Shown: in pieces, positions 28,242 through 36,922 of the stretch
Layout of the letters: every line of letters starts with the position of its first letter
Position numbering within the stretch: position 1 is the stretch's first letter
NCBI RefSeq assembly: GCF_000814325.1
Contig: NZ_JPHF01000002.1
Span: forward strand, 186,001 to 250,000
Source: Flavihumibacter sp. ZG627
GTDB lineage: Bacteria; Bacteroidota; Bacteroidia; Chitinophagales; Chitinophagaceae
Length of the DNA stretch: 64,000 nucleotides
Reading direction: 5' to 3'
The notes under the pieces: generated by a model
What the model was told of the DNA's origin: nothing
Databases searched by the model: none
The model's input: the letters and a program-made list of their open reading frames with translations, nothing else
Translations under genes and position numbers: made by a program

Positions 28242-28273
28242 TTTGCTGATACGGAATTCATGCTTGATATTTG
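28242..28273 (+). promoter_or_regulatory. Promoter of the trp operon leader
   Basis: TTTG at 28242-28245, a 20-nt spacer and GATATTTG at 28266-28273 (one mismatch to TAnnTTTG) lie ahead of the Trp leader peptide. The ATG is 7 nt after the box, exactly as at the his leader. Confidence 0.65.
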
Positions 28274-28280
28274 TGGACGA

Positions 28281-28343
28281 ATGAATAAAAACATTATAAA
28301 TATTCAGTGGTGGTGGCATACAAACTCTTCCGGGGTACTGTAA
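28281..28343 (+). CDS. trpL: Trp operon leader peptide
   Basis: A 20-codon open frame encoding MNKNIINIQWWWHTNSSGVL with three consecutive TGG codons (28308-28316). It lies between a promoter and a terminator just ahead of trpE. By analogy with enterobacterial trpL, stalling at the Trp codons under tryptophan starvation would favour the antiterminator. Translation starts on an mRNA with almost no leader. Confidence 0.87.
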   Translation: MNKNIINIQWWWHTNSSGVL

Positions 28344-28402
28344 TGTCATTACTGTGTTTATTGTAAACATATTCAGGCCCCGATTGATCATCGGGGTTTT
28401 TT
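28302..28402 (+). promoter_or_regulatory. Trp attenuator with alternative RNA hairpins
   Basis: Region 1 (ATTCAGT 28302-28308, ending at the first Trp codon) pairs with region 2 (ACTG-T-AAT 28337-28344, one bulge). Region 2 together with CGGGGT (28331-28336) can instead pair with region 3: ATTCAG (28371-28376) plus GCCCCG (28377-28382), about 12 pairs with two bulges. Region 3 is also the 5' arm of the terminator. The octamer ATATTCAG occurs in both regions 1 and 3, which makes them competitors for region 2. Confidence 0.8.
28378..28402 (+). terminator. Attenuator terminator before trpE
   Basis: CCCCGAT (28378-28384) and ATCGGGG (28390-28396) form a perfect 7-bp stem with a 5-nt loop followed by six T. 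It lies 41 bases before trpE. Confidence 0.9.
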
Positions 28403-28443
28403 ATTGTCATTGGGCCAGGTAGAAGCAATTGAAAAACAGAACT

Positions 28444-29880
28444 ATGTCAAAAGAAACAAAAAAGATCAGGATAGAAACAACGTTAAAACGTATGCTGGCT
28501 GATGTATATACACCAGTTGGAATATACCTCAGGTTAAGAGACCGGTTCCGTGATACCGTTTTATTGGAAAGCACTGATTCGCATGCGGCGGATAATAGTT
28601 ACTCCTTCATTTGTATAAATGCAATAGCAGGAATGGAGATCCGCTCACTGGATAGTATTGAATATAAATTACCTGGACAGCCACCCGAGAAATTAGATAT
28701 AACTAATCCAGCCATGGTCCCCGATCAGCTCTGGGGATTTATGCAGCGTTTCGAAACAGTAAATGCAGAAGGTGCTGATCCAAAAACCACCAGGTTCGCA
28801 CAGGGGCTGTATGGATACACATCCTATGATGCTGTTCAGTTTTTTGATTCTGTCAGATTTTCTGACAAAGCAGAAATCACTGCCCTTCCCCTCATGCGGT
28901 ACCGGCTTTACCAGTATGTTATCGCAATTAACCATTTCCGTGATGAACTTTATCTCTGTGAAAACAGGATCACGGGAATAGAATCCGAAATTGATGCTGT
29001 AGAATCCCTTATCAGAAGTAAAGACGTTCCGGTGTATCCCTTTGCACTTACTGGCCAGGAGCAAACCAATATGGACAATGATGAATACATGGAGATGGTG
29101 AAGAAGGGAATAGCTTCCTGTCATAGGGGAGATGTTTTCCAGATCGTGCTTAGTCGCCGCTTCCAACAGAGATTCCGTGGCGATGAATTCAATGTTTACC
29201 GCGCACTCAGAACAATAAATCCATCCCCTTACCTTTTCTTTTTTGATTATGGCGATTACAAATTAATAGGTTCATCTCCTGAATCACAGCTGGTGATCAG
29301 CAATGGTAAAGCTGTTGTTCATCCCATCGCGGGAACATATAAACGAAGTGGAGATGATGAAATTGATCAGCGGGAAACGGAGAAATTGCTCCTGGATGCA
29401 AAAGAAAATGCAGAACACGTAATGTTGGTTGACCTTGCCAGAAATGACCTCAGCAGGGTTTGCACCGAAGTTGAGGTTACTCATTACCGCCAGGTTCAGT
29501 ATTTTTCGCATGTTATACACCTTGTGAGCGAGGTGGCTGGAAAAGTACCCCCTGCGGCAAATCCCTTTCTACTTATGGCAAAAACTTTTCCTGCTGGAAC
29601 ACTTAGCGGCGCCCCCAAAATTCGGGCGATGCAACTAATCGATGGCTTTGAACCAACCGCCAGGGGATATTATGGAGGAGCCATTGGCTTCATGGGCTTT
29701 GATGGCAGCTGCAATCATGCGATAATGATCAGGACTTTTTTAAGCAGGAGAAATACACTGACCTACCAGGCTGGTGCCGGCGTTGTAGCAGCGAGTATAC
29801 CCGAAAATGAATTGCAGGAGGTAAATAATAAACTGGGCGCCTTGAAAAAGGCATTGGAATTAGCAGGGCAAATCGGTTGA
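28444..29880 (+). CDS. trpE: Anthranilate synthase component I, TrpE
   Basis: Converts chorismate and ammonia to anthranilate; Mg-dependent, working with TrpG. The N-terminal domain ends near residue 180. The chorismate-binding domain has VLSRRFQQ, SPSPYLFFFDYG-like NPSPYLF, HPIAGTYKRSG, DLARNDLSRVC, TFPAGTLSGAPKIRAMQLIDG and YQAGAGVVAASIPENE. The open frame begins at TTG 28429, but ATG 28444 (478 residues) is chosen. It is the first gene behind the Trp attenuator; feedback inhibition by tryptophan is expected. Confidence 0.95.
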   Translation: MSKETKKIRIETTLKRMLADVYTPVGIYLRLRDRFRDTVLLESTDSHAADNSYSFICINAIAGMEIRSLDSIEYKLPGQPPEKLDITNPAMVPDQLWGFMQRFETVNAEGADPKTTRFAQGLYGYTSYDAVQFFDSVRFSDKAEITALPLMRYRLYQYVIAINHFRDELYLCENRITGIESEIDAVESLIRSKDVPVYPFALTGQEQTNMDNDEYMEMVKKGIASCHRGDVFQIVLSRRFQQRFRGDEFNVYRALRTINPSPYLFFFDYGDYKLIGSSPESQLVISNGKAVVHPIAGTYKRSGDDEIDQRETEKLLLDAKENAEHVMLVDLARNDLSRVCTEVEVTHYRQVQYFSHVIHLVSEVAGKVPPAANPFLLMAKTFPAGTLSGAPKIRAMQLIDGFEPTARGYYGGAIGFMGFDGSCNHAIMIRTFLSRRNTLTYQAGAGVVAASIPENELQEVNNKLGALKKALELAGQIG

Positions 29881-29918
29881 TCCCATCCTTATCAACTAAT
29901 ACAACTTATTAAAATTTT

Positions 29919-30500
29919 ATGAAGATCCTTGTTTTTGATAATTACGATTCCTTTACCTATAACCTTGTTCACCTGGTTGAGAAGATCATTGGTGAGAAAG
30001 TTGAAGTACACCGGAATGATCAGATAAAGTTGGAGGATGTGGCGCGGTTCGATAAGATAATATTATCACCTGGCCCGGGTATTCCTGAAGAAGCCGGACT
30101 ACTATTACCCCTTATCAAAACCTATGCACCTACAAAACCTATTCTCGGCGTTTGCCTGGGACACCAGGCTATAGGCCAGGCCTTTGGAGCTGATCTTATA
30201 AACCTTAAGAATGTATATCACGGAGTGGCTACTCCTATATGGGTGGAACCTCATCATGGTTCATCATCAAACGATGTGTTCAAAGGCCTGCCGCTTCAAT
30301 TGGAAGTGGGTCGTTATCACTCATGGGTAGTAGGCGAAACAGGATTTCCGGATACCCTTGAAATTACCGCGCGTGATAAAGAAGGACAGATCATGGCCCT
30401 GAAACATAAAAAATTTGATGTTCAGGGAGTTCAGTTTCATCCCGAAAGCGTACTAACGCCCGATGGAGAACAAATGATGAAAAACTGGCTGGGGAAATGA
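29919..30500 (+). CDS. trpG: Anthranilate synthase component II, TrpG (amidotransferase)
   Basis: Class I glutamine amidotransferase supplying ammonia to TrpE. The MKILVFDNYDSFTYNLVHLVE start, SPGPGIPEEAG, the nucleophile Cys in LGVCLGHQAIGQAFGA (near residue 79) and the His-x-Glu pair in QFHPESVLTPDG near residues 170-180 are all present. At 193 residues it is full length. It may also serve p-aminobenzoate synthesis (PabA), as TrpG does in some bacteria; no pabB is in view. Confidence 0.94.
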   Translation: MKILVFDNYDSFTYNLVHLVEKIIGEKVEVHRNDQIKLEDVARFDKIILSPGPGIPEEAGLLLPLIKTYAPTKPILGVCLGHQAIGQAFGADLINLKNVYHGVATPIWVEPHHGSSSNDVFKGLPLQLEVGRYHSWVVGETGFPDTLEITARDKEGQIMALKHKKFDVQGVQFHPESVLTPDGEQMMKNWLGK

Positions 30501-30532
30501 TTCAGGAGTATTAAAGTAAAACGAAAATTAGC

Positions 30533-31525
30533 ATGAAGAAGATTTTACAATATTTATTTGAACACAAGTCACTATCGCGGCAACAGGCAAAGGATGCATT
30601 GGTGAACATTGGAAAGGGACTGTACAATGAACATGAAATGACGGCTTTCATGACAGTGTTCCTTATGCGTAGTGTTACCATTGAAGAATTGCAGGGTTTT
30701 CGCGATGCACTTCTGGAACTCTGCGTGCCCCTTGATCTGAATGGTGAAAAAGTACTTGATATAGTTGGAACAGGCGGTGATGGAAAGAATACTTTTAATA
30801 TATCCACCCTGGCTTGCTTTATTGTTGCAGGGGCTGGACAAAAAGTTGCCAAACATGGAAACTATGGTGCTTCAACCATAAGTGGTGCTTCCAATGTAAT
30901 GGAAAACCTCGGGTATAAATTCAAAAATGAGGGTGATGCACTTCGCCGCGAACTTGATTCTGCCAACATTTGCTTTCTCCATGCGCCATTGTTCCATCCT
31001 GCTCTTAAAGCGGTTGGTCCCATCCGGAGAAACCTGGGCATGAGAACATTTTTCAATATGTTGGGCCCCATGGTAAATCCAGCCGGACCGGCTTACCAAT
31101 TGGTTGGAGTTTACAACCTGGAGATGGCTCGTATTTACAATTACCTGCTGCAACAAACTGAAGGTCAGTTTACAATCATTCATAGCCTTGATGGTTATGA
31201 TGAGATCTCCCTGACTTCTGATACTAAAGTGATCACTAATGAGGGTGAACAATTGTTTACCCCTCACCAGTTGGGCAAGCGGATGGTACAAGCCTCCGAT
31301 ATATACGGTGGCAACACAGTAGAAGAAGCAGCGAGAATATTTTCGCGTATCCTTGAAGGTAAAGGTACATGGGCACAGAACGCAGTGGTACTCGCTAATG
31401 CAGCAATGGCCCTGTTCAGTACCCGGAATTATAAGGATTATAATAACGCATACAGTGCTGCTGTAGAAAGCCTGGAAAGCGGTAAGGCCATGGCTGCTTT
31501 AACAAAACTTATCGCATTACAATAG
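30533..31525 (+). CDS. trpD: Anthranilate phosphoribosyltransferase TrpD
   Basis: Joins anthranilate to PRPP. The PRPP loop GTGGDGKNTFNIST is near residue 82, and HGNYGASTISGASNVMENLG and RRNLGMRTFFNMLGPMVNPAG follow. The 330-residue length is normal. It begins 32 bases after trpG, inside trpEGDCFBA. Confidence 0.95.
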   Translation: MKKILQYLFEHKSLSRQQAKDALVNIGKGLYNEHEMTAFMTVFLMRSVTIEELQGFRDALLELCVPLDLNGEKVLDIVGTGGDGKNTFNISTLACFIVAGAGQKVAKHGNYGASTISGASNVMENLGYKFKNEGDALRRELDSANICFLHAPLFHPALKAVGPIRRNLGMRTFFNMLGPMVNPAGPAYQLVGVYNLEMARIYNYLLQQTEGQFTIIHSLDGYDEISLTSDTKVITNEGEQLFTPHQLGKRMVQASDIYGGNTVEEAARIFSRILEGKGTWAQNAVVLANAAMALFSTRNYKDYNNAYSAAVESLESGKAMAALTKLIALQ

Positions 31526-31554
31526 CCTATTACTAAAAAAATATTATTCCTGAG

Positions 31555-32343
31555 ATGAATATATTAGAAGCAATTATTGCTGAAAAAAGAATCGAAGTTG
31601 AGCTGCGGAAAAAACAGGTTCCATTAGAAAACCTGAGACTTTCTGCACTTTATGACAGACCAGGATTTTCACTGATTGAATTTCTGCAAAGCGATTCACA
31701 TACCGGGATAATTGCAGAGTTTAAACGCAAGTCACCCTCTAAGGGTATCATCAATGACAAGGCCAACGTGGTGGATGTGACACGGGCCTATGCTGATCAT
31801 GGAGCCTCTGCATTATCAGTACTGACCGATCACTCATTTTTCGGTGGCAGTATTGAGGACTTGATTGCGGCCCGTGTCAACAATTTACCAATCCTGCGAA
31901 AAGATTTTATTATCGATGAATACCAATTGGAAGAGGCAAGGGCAATGGGTTCCGATGCTATTTTACTGATAGCTGCCTGTCTGAATCCTGATGAGGTCCG
32001 TAAACTTGCCAAAGCCGCACAGGAACTGGGTCTGGAGGTCCTGCTGGAGCTGCATGATGAAGCAGAACTGGGGCATGTTTGCGAATTTACCCCCATCGTA
32101 GGCATCAATAACAGGAATTTAAAGACCTTTAGTGTTGATATTGAGAGAAGTTTGGCAATGGCATCCCGGCTGCCGGAAGGAACCATTAAAGTTGCAGAAA
32201 GCGGTATTGATAATGTTTCGAATATCAAAATCTTCCGTGAACATGGTTTCCACGGTTTCCTTATTGGAGAGCATTTTATGAAAGCACCTGATCCCGGAAA
32301 GGCATTTGCGGATTTTGTTGCCGACCTGAACAATATGAAGTAG
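31555..32343 (+). CDS. trpC: Indole-3-glycerol phosphate synthase TrpC
   Basis: TIM-barrel enzyme closing the indole ring. Catalytic segments IAEFKRKSPSKGIIN (Lys and Ser near residues 58-62), SVLTDHSFFGGS, ILRKDFIIDEYQ, VGINNRNLKTF and VAESGI are present. At 262 residues it is monofunctional; TrpF is encoded separately by the next gene. A 79-base gap with an inverted repeat separates it from trpF. Confidence 0.95.
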   Translation: MNILEAIIAEKRIEVELRKKQVPLENLRLSALYDRPGFSLIEFLQSDSHTGIIAEFKRKSPSKGIINDKANVVDVTRAYADHGASALSVLTDHSFFGGSIEDLIAARVNNLPILRKDFIIDEYQLEEARAMGSDAILLIAACLNPDEVRKLAKAAQELGLEVLLELHDEAELGHVCEFTPIVGINNRNLKTFSVDIERSLAMASRLPEGTIKVAESGIDNVSNIKIFREHGFHGFLIGEHFMKAPDPGKAFADFVADLNNMK

Positions 32344-32359
32344 AAACTGTCTTAAGATC

Positions 32360-32381
32360 CCGGTCAGCTGACAATGACCGG
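32360..32381 (+). repeat. Inverted repeat between trpC and trpF
   Basis: CCGGTCA (32360-32366) and TGACCGG (32375-32381) form a perfect 7-bp stem with an 8-nt loop. No T-run follows, so it is not a standard terminator. It sits in the largest internal gap of the trp operon. Confidence 0.6.
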
Positions 32382-32422
32382 CAATCCTATGAAATGCTTG
32401 CTGCCAGAAACTAACACTTAAA

Positions 32423-33067
32423 ATGGAAAACTGTATGAGAGTAAAAGTCTGTGGCATGACCCAGCTGCAACAGGTTAATCAACTGGAGCAAATAGGTGCC
32501 GCTTTTGCGGGATTCATTTTTTATCCCAAGAGTCCACGTTATGTACTTCGATATATGACAACAACAGACCTCAGGAAAGAAAACAGGATCAACAAAGTGG
32601 GTGTATTTGTAAACGCGGGGATGGATGAAGTTCTCCAGATGGTGGACGAATGCCGTTTGCATATGGTCCAGCTTCATGGTGATGAAACTCCCAAGTATTG
32701 TGAGAAGATCGCAGACTATGTTTCAGTGGTCAAAGCTTTTCGCCTCAGTGATAATGATAGTATTGAATGGATGATAAGGCCATACCAGGAAGTTTGTGAT
32801 ATGTTCCTCTTTGATACAATCGGTGCTGGTTATGGTGGTACGGGAAAGAAATTCGACTGGTCGATCCTGAAAGATGTTGATGTAGGCAAGCCTTATTTTC
32901 TAAGCGGTGGAATTGAACCGGGCGATGAAGCCGCAATTCGTGAATTCGAAAAGCAGCCTTCGGCAAAAAGCCTGTTTGCGCTCGATATCAACAGTAAGTT
33001 TGAAACCAGTGCCGGAGTAAAGGATATGGCAAAAGTGGAGCACTTTATCAAAACATTGAATGCATAG
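32423..33067 (+). CDS. trpF: Phosphoribosylanthranilate isomerase TrpF
   Basis: Converts phosphoribosylanthranilate to CdRP by Amadori rearrangement. The general-base Cys is in VKVCGMTQ near residue 10, and the catalytic Asp in LFDTIGAGYGGTGKKFDWS near residue 130. SGGIEPGD and ALDINSKFET complete the phosphate site. It has 214 residues from ATG 32423; a second ATG at 32435 is possible. Both trpF and hisA are present, so no dual-function PriA is needed. Confidence 0.94.
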   Translation: MENCMRVKVCGMTQLQQVNQLEQIGAAFAGFIFYPKSPRYVLRYMTTTDLRKENRINKVGVFVNAGMDEVLQMVDECRLHMVQLHGDETPKYCEKIADYVSVVKAFRLSDNDSIEWMIRPYQEVCDMFLFDTIGAGYGGTGKKFDWSILKDVDVGKPYFLSGGIEPGDEAAIREFEKQPSAKSLFALDINSKFETSAGVKDMAKVEHFIKTLNA

Positions 33068-33093
33068 TAAAAGAATCTATAAAGTAATTTGAC

Positions 33094-34311
33094 ATGATTG
33101 ATCAGTTAACTTCTTATCAGCGTCCTTCCGGACATGGATATTATGGAAAATTTGGAGGTGCTTATATACCTGAAATGTTGCACCCAAATGTTGAGCAACT
33201 GCAGCAATCTTACCTTGAGATCATGCAGGAGTCAACTTTCCAGGCCGAATTTCGTGACTTACTTCATGATTATGTAGGAAGGCCAACACCTCTGTATTAT
33301 GCAAAGAGGCTAAGCTCAGTATTTAATACTAATATTTTTCTTAAGCGTGAAGATCTTTGTCATACCGGTGCACACAAGATAAATAACACCATCGGGCAGA
33401 TACTTCTGGCACTGCGTTTGGGAAAAAAGCGAATAATTGCTGAAACAGGTGCAGGACAACACGGGGTTGCCACAGCAACAGTTTGTGCACTGAAAGGTGT
33501 TGAATGTATTGTGTATATGGGTGAGAAAGATATTGAACGTCAGGCACCCAATGTGGCTCGTATGCGCATGCTTGGTGCAACGGTTATTCCGGCCATTAGT
33601 GGTAGCCGAACATTAAAGGATGCCACCAACGAAGCCATCCGTGATTGGATAAACAATCCCTCCGATACACATTATATCATAGGAAGCGTGGTGGGGCCTC
33701 ATCCATATCCGGATATGGTTGCTCGCTTTCAAAGTGTTATCAGTGAAGAAACCCGCTGGCAGCTTAAGGAGAAAACTGGTAGTGAATTACCAACGCATGT
33801 TATCGCTTGTGTAGGCGGTGGAAGCAATGCTGCCGGGGCATTTTATCATTATCTCGATGAATTGTCTGTACAATTGGTAGCTGTTGAAGCGGCAGGCCAT
33901 GGAATAAATAGTGGTATGAGTGCGGCTACAACTGCCCTTGGTAAGCCGGGCATACTTCATGGTAGCAAAAGTCTGCTCATGCAAACTGAAGATGGACAGG
34001 TTATTGAACCCCATAGTATTTCGGCTGGACTTGATTACCCTGGCATTGGCCCTTTGCATGCTCACCTTTTTGAAAGTGGAAGAGCTACCTTTCTGAACGC
34101 TACCGATGAAGAAGCTATGCGCTCAGCTTTTGAAGTGGCACGCCTTGAAGGCATCATCCCTGCCTTAGAAACTGCACATGCTTTTGCCGCCCTTAATAAA
34201 ATGGATCTGAACAGCAATCACCATGTTATTCTCTGCCTTAGTGGTCGGGGTGATAAAGACCTTTCTGCCTACATGAAGCAGATGGATATGATTGGCGAAA
34301 CAGGTAAATGA
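33094..34311 (+). CDS. trpB: Tryptophan synthase beta chain TrpB
   Basis: Makes tryptophan from indole and serine with PLP. KFGGAYIPEMLHPNVEQL starts the conserved region. The PLP lysine lies in REDLCHTGAHKINNTIG near residue 92, GAGQHGVATATVCA follows, and CVGGGSNAAGAFYHY binds the cofactor phosphate. It has 405 residues and overlaps trpA by 4 bases (ATGA), indicating translational coupling with the alpha subunit. Confidence 0.96.
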   Translation: MIDQLTSYQRPSGHGYYGKFGGAYIPEMLHPNVEQLQQSYLEIMQESTFQAEFRDLLHDYVGRPTPLYYAKRLSSVFNTNIFLKREDLCHTGAHKINNTIGQILLALRLGKKRIIAETGAGQHGVATATVCALKGVECIVYMGEKDIERQAPNVARMRMLGATVIPAISGSRTLKDATNEAIRDWINNPSDTHYIIGSVVGPHPYPDMVARFQSVISEETRWQLKEKTGSELPTHVIACVGGGSNAAGAFYHYLDELSVQLVAVEAAGHGINSGMSAATTALGKPGILHGSKSLLMQTEDGQVIEPHSISAGLDYPGIGPLHAHLFESGRATFLNATDEEAMRSAFEVARLEGIIPALETAHAFAALNKMDLNSNHHVILCLSGRGDKDLSAYMKQMDMIGETGK

Positions 34312-35093
34312 AAAACTTAATTATGAGCAAGATTCAGGAGCTTTTTGCGAAGAAAAAAAATCGGATACTTAATGTTTATTGTACAGCGGGATATCCCAGA
34401 TTAGATAGCATCGGCGAAGTGATAGAAGCCTTAGAGCAAAACGGCGCTGATATTGTTGAAATCGGAATGCCTTATAGTGATCCTCTTGCTGATGGACCGG
34501 TTATCCAGCAAAGCAGCCAGGTGGCTCTTGGTAATGGTATGACAATATCTGTATTACTAGAACAATTGAAGGCGCTGAAAGGTAAGATTCATATCCCTGT
34601 GGTTTTGATGGGTTATATGAATCCCGTGTTACAATATGGGTTTGAGAAATTTTGCGCGGATGCTGCAAACGCCGGTGTGGATGGACTAATATTACCGGAT
34701 CTTCCTGAGTATGAGTTCGAAACAGAGTATGGCAGTATCATCCGAAAAAACGGCCTTGATTTTATATTCCTCGTAACTCCGGAAACATCTCCGGAACGAG
34801 TTGTTAAGCTTGATAAACTGAGTAGCGGTTTTCTTTATGCTGTGTCTTCATCGTCAACAACTGGTACAGACAAAGAAATGGTTTCTGTTGACAGATACCT
34901 GCAGAAACTGCAAGGTTATAAATTAAAGAATCCGGTACTTGTTGGATTTGGAATAAAAGACAAAGAAAGTTTTGACAAAGCCTGTGCTCATTCAAATGGT
35001 GCAATCATTGGCTCGGCATTTATCAGAGCTCTCGAAGGCTCAGATGAAATTGGTAAAAGCACGGGTGAATTTCTTCATTCCGTGCTTGATTAA
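34308..35093 (+). CDS. trpA: Tryptophan synthase alpha chain TrpA
   Basis: Cleaves indole-3-glycerol phosphate to indole, which is channelled to TrpB. Catalytic residues lie in VEIGMPYSDPLADGPVIQ (Glu and Asp near residues 49-62), with GLILPDLPEYE and YAVSSSSTTG further on. The frame starts at ATG 34308, overlapping trpB; another ATG at 34323 is possible. hisH begins only 21 bases after its stop with no terminator or promoter between them. Confidence 0.95.
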   Translation: MKNLIMSKIQELFAKKKNRILNVYCTAGYPRLDSIGEVIEALEQNGADIVEIGMPYSDPLADGPVIQQSSQVALGNGMTISVLLEQLKALKGKIHIPVVLMGYMNPVLQYGFEKFCADAANAGVDGLILPDLPEYEFETEYGSIIRKNGLDFIFLVTPETSPERVVKLDKLSSGFLYAVSSSSTTGTDKEMVSVDRYLQKLQGYKLKNPVLVGFGIKDKESFDKACAHSNGAIIGSAFIRALEGSDEIGKSTGEFLHSVLD

Positions 35094-35114
35094 ATAAGGG
35101 GGTAAAATCATATT

Positions 35115-35708
35115 ATGGATCTGAAAATCCTGAAATACAATGCCGGCAATATTCAAAGTGTACTTTATGCACTGGAAAGAATAGGTGTTGATGCAATTGT
35201 AACTGATGATCATGATGAAATCCGGTCGGCAGACAAGGTCATATTTCCTGGTGTTGGTGAAGCGAGTAGTGCCATGCGATATCTCGAAGAAAGAAATCTT
35301 GATAGTCTTTTGAAAGATCTGCGCCAACCTGTACTTGGTATTTGTTTGGGAATGCAACTAATGTGTAAAAGCTCTGAAGAGAATAATACTGAGTGTATGG
35401 GCATTTTTGAGGAAGAAGTGAAGTTGTTTCGCCCGGAGATAAGCCGCATAAAAGTGCCCCAGATTGGCTGGAACAATATTTTTGACTTGCATACCCCCCT
35501 TTTTGATAGTGTGCCTGAGAAGAGCTATTGTTATTTTGTACACAGCTATTATGCTTCACTCGGCTCGCATACCATCGCAACAACAGAATACGTACTTCCA
35601 TACAGCGCCGCACTCCACAGGGATAATTTTTACGGAGTTCAATTCCATCCCGAAAAATCGGCCGCTGTAGGGGAGCAGATATTGCGAAACTTCATTGAAA
35701 AAATTTAA
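35115..35708 (+). CDS. hisH: Imidazole glycerol phosphate synthase amidotransferase HisH
   Basis: Glutaminase subunit that feeds ammonia to HisF. The oxyanion region PGVGEA, nucleophile Cys in LGICLGMQLMCKSSEE near residue 78, and the His/Glu pair in GVQFHPEKSA near residue 180 are present. At 197 residues it is full length. It follows trpA by 21 bases, so the second half of the his genes appears to ride on the trp transcript. Confidence 0.95.
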   Translation: MDLKILKYNAGNIQSVLYALERIGVDAIVTDDHDEIRSADKVIFPGVGEASSAMRYLEERNLDSLLKDLRQPVLGICLGMQLMCKSSEENNTECMGIFEEEVKLFRPEISRIKVPQIGWNNIFDLHTPLFDSVPEKSYCYFVHSYYASLGSHTIATTEYVLPYSAALHRDNFYGVQFHPEKSAAVGEQILRNFIEKI

Positions 35709-35736
35709 CAGTTTCTCTTAACCAGCAACGGATTAT

Positions 35737-36906
35737 ATGTCAGGATTGAATATTACATCACCATCGCTGGATACAGTGTGGCAAATCAGGCATCGGGTTA
35801 TGTATCCGGAGCGAACACTGGATTTTGTTAAGCTTGAAGACGATCAAAAAGCAATGCATTGGGGGGTGGAAGTGAATGGTGAAACTGTAAGTGTTATTTC
35901 CGTGTTTAAAATAGGGAAATCCCTCCAATTCCGGAAATTTGCAACCTTACCGGAAGCACAGCGAAAGGGTTATGGTAGCATGTTGCTTGATAAAGTTATA
36001 CAGTATGCTGTCGAGGAAAATTTCGAAATGGTTTGGTGCAATGCAAGAACAGAGGCAATGGATCTTTATTACCGGTTTGGAATGCTTCCCGAAGGTATTG
36101 GTTGGGAAGATAATGGCCACGAATACCGCAAAATGGTAAAACGTTTGATTAAGCAAAGCAAAGTAAAATTGATGGAAATTATACCTGCTATTGATATTAT
36201 TGATGGTAAATGCGTTCGGCTCACCCAGGGTGATTATGAACAAAAGACCATATACAATGAGCATCCTCTGGAAGTTGCCATGCAGTTTGAGGATGCGGGA
36301 CTAAAAAGACTTCACCTTGTTGATCTCGATGGCGCAAAGGCCGGTGCTGTTAAGAATTGGAAAGTTCTTGAAATAATAGCTGCAAAAACATCAATGGTTA
36401 TAGATTTTGGAGGGGGTATTAAAAGGGAAGATGATCTTCGAATCGTCTTCGAATCGGGTGCAGAACTTGCAACTATCGGTAGCCTCGCTGTGAAAGATGA
36501 AAACACTTTTGTGGGTTGGATCAAAAGATATGGACCCGAAAAATTTCTGCTGGGGGCTGATGTAAAAGACGAAAAGATAGCAGTGGGAGGATGGTTGGAA
36601 ACAACAGACATTTGGATATATGATTTTATACGTAAATATCAGGATCATGGTGTTAACCAGGTATTTTGTACTGATGTGAGTAAGGATGGGAAACTGGAAG
36701 GACCATCTCTGGAATTATATAAAAATATCATTTCCCAATACCCGGAATTATACTTTATCGCAAGTGGTGGAGTGAGTAATTTGTCTGACCTCCATCAGCT
36801 TTCCGAAATTGGCTGTTCCGGAGCCATAGTTGGAAAGGCTATTTATGAAGGACGGATCACGATTAAAGACTTAGCGATTAAGGCCTGGGAAAATGGTCTA
36901 ACATGA
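35737..36906 (+). CDS. hisA: GNAT acetyltransferase fused to HisA isomerase
   Basis: One 389-residue frame. Residues 1-140 are a GNAT domain with the acetyl-CoA loop QRKGYG at 75-80 and the LYYRFGM segment near 110. Residues 146-389 are a complete HisA (ProFAR isomerase) starting MEIIPAIDIIDGK, with catalytic Asp153 and Asp275 (HisA numbering 8 and 130). HisA isomerises ProFAR to PRFAR in histidine synthesis. The junction carries an out-of-frame TGA overlapping the HisA ATG (36170-36174), consistent with a former TGATG stop-start overlap. Internal initiation at ATG 36172 would release a normal HisA. The acetyltransferase substrate is unknown. Confidence 0.88.
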   Translation: MSGLNITSPSLDTVWQIRHRVMYPERTLDFVKLEDDQKAMHWGVEVNGETVSVISVFKIGKSLQFRKFATLPEAQRKGYGSMLLDKVIQYAVEENFEMVWCNARTEAMDLYYRFGMLPEGIGWEDNGHEYRKMVKRLIKQSKVKLMEIIPAIDIIDGKCVRLTQGDYEQKTIYNEHPLEVAMQFEDAGLKRLHLVDLDGAKAGAVKNWKVLEIIAAKTSMVIDFGGGIKREDDLRIVFESGAELATIGSLAVKDENTFVGWIKRYGPEKFLLGADVKDEKIAVGGWLETTDIWIYDFIRKYQDHGVNQVFCTDVSKDGKLEGPSLELYKNIISQYPELYFIASGGVSNLSDLHQLSEIGCSGAIVGKAIYEGRITIKDLAIKAWENGLT

Positions 36907-36922
36907 TAAACTATAACAACCA

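Noticed and set aside
28208-28294. Longer start of the small GNAT gene
   Set aside because: The extra segment overlaps the divergent trp promoter and leader ATG and adds residues outside the GNAT fold.
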